Positions 4,952 through 7,710 of a stretch of DNA of 7,710 bases are shown here, in pieces. Location: positions 1-7,710 of the forward strand of contig CANOFI010000109.1 in NCBI GenBank assembly GCA_947565255.1, read 5' to 3'. Numbering within the stretch: the stretch's first letter is position 1; the number at the start of each line of letters is the position of its first letter. Position numbers and translations under genes: made by a program. The notes under the pieces were generated by a model, which ran no database searches, had not been told where the DNA came from, and saw only the letters and a program-made list of their open reading frames with translations. This DNA comes from an uncultured Lachnospiraceae bacterium. GTDB lineage: Bacteria; Bacillota; Clostridia; Lachnospirales; Lachnospiraceae.

Positions 4952-6760
4952 TTACTCAAAAAGCGCTTCAAACTCCTCTCTTCCGACCTTTTCTTTTTTC
5001 ATCAGAAGACTGGCGCAGTGCTCAAGCACTCCCTTATTTGCAACAATGATTTCCTTCGCCTTACCATAGCACTCATCAATAATCCGTTTTACTTCTTCAT
5101 CAATCTTGGTTGCCACGGATTCGCCGTAGCTTCTTGTATGTCCCAGATCTCTTCCAAGGAACACCTCGTCGCCTTCATCGTAATTAATCAGGCCAACCGC
5201 ATCCGACATGCCGTATTTCATAACCATTGATTTGGCAACCTCAGTTGCCTGCCTGATATCCTGGGATGCACCGGTTGTAATATCATCGAACACCAGTTCT
5301 TCCGCGATGCGGCCTCCCAAATCTACCATAATATTCTGCAGCATTTTTCCTTTTGTATTAAACATTTCATCCTTTTCAGGAAGCGGCATCGTGTAACCCG
5401 CCGCACCAATCCCGGTCGGAATAATGGATACCGTATATACCGGTCCCACGTCCGGCAGCAAATGAAACAAAATCGCATGGCCTGCTTCATGATATGCCGT
5501 GATCTCTTTTTCCTTTGCAGATACCACGCGGCTCTTTTTCTCAGGACCGACCCCGACTTTTAAAAATGCCCTGCTGATATCCTTCTGCATAATATAGCTC
5601 CGGTCCTCCCTGGCCGCCAGAATCGCACTCTCATTCAGTAAATTCTCAAGGTCCGCACCTACAAAGCCCGCGGTTGTCTGTGCAATTTCCTCCAAATCCA
5701 CATCCTCGGCGAGGGGTTTTCCCTTGGCATGCACATCCAGAATTTCCTTGCGTCCTTTGATATCCGGCCTGCCGACACCAACCTTACGGTCAAATCGGCC
5801 CGGACGGAGAATTGCAGGGTCCAGAATATCCACGCGGTTTGTCGCCGCCATCACAATAATACCCTCATTGACACCAAATCCGTCCATCTCTACAAGCAGC
5901 TGGTTCAGCGTCTGCTCCCTCTCATCGTGGCCGCCGCCCATACCGCTTCCGCGGCGTCTTGCAACAGCATCAATCTCATCGATAAAAATAATGCAGGGAG
6001 AATTTTTCTTTGCCTCCTCAAATAAATCGCGGACACGGGATGCACCCACGCCGACAAACATTTCGACAAAATCCGAACCGGAAATACTGAAAAATGGAAC
6101 GCCTGCTTCTCCGGCAACTGCTTTGGCCAGCAATGTTTTTCCCGTTCCGGGAGGGCCGACCAAAAGCACTCCTTTCGGAATTCTCGCCCCAACCTGAATG
6201 AATTTCTGCGGATATTTCAGGAAATCCACAATTTCCTTTAACTCTTCTTTTTCTTCATCCAGACCAGCTACACTCTGAAACGAATATTTTTTAATGACAT
6301 CCGTGTTCATTTTGGCGCGGCTCTTCCCAAAATTCATCATTTTGCTTCCGCCGCCGCCAGTTCCCTGGTTGCTGAAAATGGAAAATACTAAAAATACGAC
6401 TACAAATGATGCAAGGCAGGGGAGCAGAATGGTGATGAGCCAGCTCTCCTTTTCCACTTCCATGATTTTATAATCCTCAAATTCCAATTTTTCCAGATAA
6501 TTTACAATCACCTGCGTATCCGGCACATTCAGTTCCTCTTTTGTGCCATCATCCAGCGTTACAAGGATTTTACCTGTCGGAACCTCTTCATTCTGTTGAA
6601 TCTTAACATTTTTTACCTCATCCTCTTTTATATCCTCTTTGAATTGCGCATATGAGTAATCATCTTTTTTTCTGAACAAATCTCCTGCAAACGAAAATAC
6701 CATCACGCCTGCCAAAAGCAGCACAAGCAAAAAACTGATTTTTCCCAGCTTCTTATTCAC
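4952..6760 (-). CDS. ftsH: ATP-dependent zinc metalloprotease FtsH, 602 aa
   Basis: FtsH is a hexameric, membrane-anchored AAA+ protease that extracts and degrades misfolded membrane proteins and short-lived regulators. Two membrane helices (about 8-26 and 107-129) flank an extracytoplasmic domain. A glycine-rich linker (GTGGGGS, 133-139) leads to the AAA+ module: Walker A GPPGTGKT (202-209), pore loop FVGVG (235-239), Walker B IIFIDEID (257-264), and the second region of homology DILDPAILRPGRFDR (311-325) with its arginine fingers. The M41 zinc site is HEAGH (424-428), with Asp501 in TTGASQDI as third ligand. At 602 residues it is shorter than many FtsH proteins because it ends soon after the peptidase helices without a long acidic tail. 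The start is GTG at 6760, with GGGAGG 9 bases upstream. The order tilS-hpt-ftsH is conserved in Firmicutes. Confidence 0.98.
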   Translation of the reverse strand: MNKKLGKISFLLVLLLAGVMVFSFAGDLFRKKDDYSYAQFKEDIKEDEVKNVKIQQNEEVPTGKILVTLDDGTKEELNVPDTQVIVNYLEKLEFEDYKIMEVEKESWLITILLPCLASFVVVFLVFSIFSNQGTGGGGSKMMNFGKSRAKMNTDVIKKYSFQSVAGLDEEKEELKEIVDFLKYPQKFIQVGARIPKGVLLVGPPGTGKTLLAKAVAGEAGVPFFSISGSDFVEMFVGVGASRVRDLFEEAKKNSPCIIFIDEIDAVARRRGSGMGGGHDEREQTLNQLLVEMDGFGVNEGIIVMAATNRVDILDPAILRPGRFDRKVGVGRPDIKGRKEILDVHAKGKPLAEDVDLEEIAQTTAGFVGADLENLLNESAILAAREDRSYIMQKDISRAFLKVGVGPEKKSRVVSAKEKEITAYHEAGHAILFHLLPDVGPVYTVSIIPTGIGAAGYTMPLPEKDEMFNTKGKMLQNIMVDLGGRIAEELVFDDITTGASQDIRQATEVAKSMVMKYGMSDAVGLINYDEGDEVFLGRDLGHTRSYGESVATKIDEEVKRIIDECYGKAKEIIVANKGVLEHCASLLMKKEKVGREEFEALFE

Positions 6761-6812
6761 GGCAACATGCCTCCCTTCACTTTTTTATACTTTCTTCAGT
6801 AATTTTCCAAAT

Positions 6813-7340
6813 CTATACTTCTACAATGCCAATATACGGCAGATTTCTATAATACTGGGCGTAATCGAGACCAAACCCGACCACAAATGCGTCCGGTATC
6901 TCAAACCCAACATAATCTGCATGCAAATCGGTCACCCTTCTGGACGGTTTATCCAAAAGTGCGGCCAGGGAAACACTGGCAGCGCCTCTGTCCTCCAGTA
7001 ATCCACGCAGCTGTTTGAGCGTTCTGCCCGTATCAATAATATCTTCCACAAGAATTACATGTTCTCCTCTTACCGGTTCATCCGGTTCCTTGCGAATCTG
7101 AATCCGTCCGGTAGACTCTGTCCCGTCTTTATAGCTTGACACCGATACAAAATCAAAGCGCACCGGCAAAGCAATCCGCATGGCCAGTTCCGCATAAAAC
7201 ACACTCGCGCCCCTGAGCACGCCGATTAACTTAATTTCTTTTCCGGCATACTCTTTTGTAATCTGTGCACCCAGTTCACAAATACGCTGTTTAATCTGCT
7301 CTTCTGTAAACAGCTGCTTCATCGATTTTACCTCTACCAT
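6813..7340 (-). CDS. hpt: Hypoxanthine phosphoribosyltransferase, 175 aa
   Basis: This purine salvage enzyme transfers the phosphoribosyl group of PRPP to hypoxanthine or guanine, giving IMP or GMP. The PRPP signature VILVEDIIDTGRTL (about 95-108) with the paired Glu-Asp is intact. LIGVLRGASVFYAEL (38-52), the flexible loop SVSSYKDGTESTG (66-78), LLDKPSRR (128-135) and the base-binding FVVGFGLDYAQYYRNLPYIG (152-171) follow the family pattern. The reading frame extends to an ATG at 7367, but a GGAGG site there lies only one base away. GGAGG at 7347-7351 is 6 bases from the ATG at 7340, which I prefer; an ATG at 7322 preceded by GAGG is also possible and would give the most typical family N-terminus, MKQLFTEEQI. 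The gene overlaps the tilS 3' end and lies 52 bases before ftsH. Confidence 0.95.
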   Translation of the reverse strand: MVEVKSMKQLFTEEQIKQRICELGAQITKEYAGKEIKLIGVLRGASVFYAELAMRIALPVRFDFVSVSSYKDGTESTGRIQIRKEPDEPVRGEHVILVEDIIDTGRTLKQLRGLLEDRGAASVSLAALLDKPSRRVTDLHADYVGFEIPDAFVVGFGLDYAQYYRNLPYIGIVEV

Positions 7341-7710
7341 CTTTATCCTCCGTTGCCTCTTCTCCATTCCTCCAATTTATCTTATATTCTTCATCTTTTT
7401 TTGTCCCATCCCCGCAGCAGGAGATTTCCAGAACAGTAACCGTTTCGGAATCAATTTTATAACTCTCGCTCATTCTGCCGCCAGCAATCCAGACAATCTG
7501 AGAGCCGTCCGCCACCAGCGGCCAGACATCTCTCTGCCTGACAGGAATCTTTGCATCAATAAAATAATCCTTTAACTTTTTGCTTCGCCCATCCGAAAAA
7601 AGGGCTATCCGGTCACCCGGTTCCCGGTTACGAATCTGCAGCACGAATTTTATTTTATCATAATCAAACCATTTCGTATACTTTTTTTTCGGAAAAGATT
7701 CATTTTTTTT
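7291..7710 (-). CDS. tilS: tRNA(Ile)-lysidine synthetase (TilS), C-terminal part
   Basis: TilS attaches lysine to C34 of the CAU anticodon of tRNA-Ile2, changing both codon reading and aminoacylation. Only the C-terminal domain is inside the window: 139 residues, with the frame open through the right edge. The family signature is clear: YTKWFDYDKIK, then LQIRNREPGDRI, SKKLKDYFIDAKIPVRQRD, WPLVADGSQIVWIAGGRMS and YKIDSETVTVLEI. The catalytic PP-loop domain would lie further right. After the usual end of the fold the frame continues for about 40 polar residues (GDGTKKDEEYKINWRNGEE onward) to a TAA at 7291, so it overlaps hpt by 50 bases if hpt starts at 7340. Family identity is firm; the long polar tail is unusual, and a sequencing frameshift near the end cannot be excluded. 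Confidence 0.92.
   Translation of the reverse strand, partial: KKNESFPKKKYTKWFDYDKIKFVLQIRNREPGDRIALFSDGRSKKLKDYFIDAKIPVRQRDVWPLVADGSQIVWIAGGRMSESYKIDSETVTVLEISCCGDGTKKDEEYKINWRNGEEATEDKDGRGKIDEAAVYRRAD
7347..7351 (-). promoter_or_regulatory. Ribosome binding site that sets the hpt start
   Basis: GGAGG lies 6 bases before the ATG at 7340, inside the tilS coding region. A second usable pair (GAGG with the ATG at 7322) is close by, so the site supports but does not prove the start. Confidence 0.5.

Noticed and set aside
6784..6810. Possible internal promoter before ftsH (TTGGAA and TATAAA on the minus strand)
   Set aside because: The spacer is only 15 bases and the -35 matches 4 of 6 positions; in an AT-rich gap this is expected by chance.
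1..7710. CRISPR arrays, insertion sequences, phage genes, tRNA genes or defence systems
   Set aside because: No regularly spaced repeats, transposase or integrase motifs, terminal repeats or cloverleaf-like sequences were found; almost the whole window is covered by housekeeping or small accessory genes.

Overview
The window looks like chromosomal DNA from an anaerobic Firmicute, most likely a Lachnospiraceae/Clostridia member. The evidence is the tilS-hpt-ftsH gene order typical of Firmicutes, G-rich Shine-Dalgarno sites, a textbook TTGACT/TATAAT promoter, a clostridial-style FolE active-site loop, and a TIGR01906-type membrane protein. This is inference; no taxonomic marker gene is present.

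Left arm, + strand, about 1-1995. A CYTH-domain (triphosphate tunnel) reading frame enters from the left edge and ends at 480. Its C-terminal two thirds are convincing, but the N-terminal metal-binding signature of the family is not visible. Next comes a small XRE-family repressor-like protein (610-1044) with its own strong promoter. A four-helix integral membrane protein of the TIGR01906/DUF1461 family (1201-1995) follows a 156-base spacer that carries a candidate promoter and two inverted repeats.

Right arm, - strand, 7710 down to 2044. A tightly packed, same-direction gene train is read right to left: tilS (C-terminal part only), hpt, ftsH, queD, queE, folE, queC, queF. The last five encode every step from GTP to preQ1: FolE makes dihydroneopterin triphosphate, QueD makes 6-carboxytetrahydropterin, QueE makes 7-carboxy-7-deazaguanine, QueC makes preQ0, and QueF reduces preQ0 to preQ1, the queuosine precursor. 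Gaps between these five are only 1-18 bases, so they almost certainly form one translationally coupled unit. The gap from ftsH to queD is 32 bases with no visible promoter, terminator or preQ1 riboswitch, so read-through from tilS-hpt-ftsH is the simplest picture. tilS and the que genes both serve tRNA wobble-base modification (lysidine at C34, queuosine at G34).

The two arms converge at about 2000-2043, where a short GC-rich hairpin lacks a U-tract. I see no rRNA, tRNA, mobile element, CRISPR array or phage gene. I found no convincing undescribed system; the most useful leads are the damaged or extended CYTH 5' end, the uncharacterised XRE/membrane-protein pair with its dyad-rich spacer, and the riboswitch-free placement of the preQ1 genes behind ftsH.
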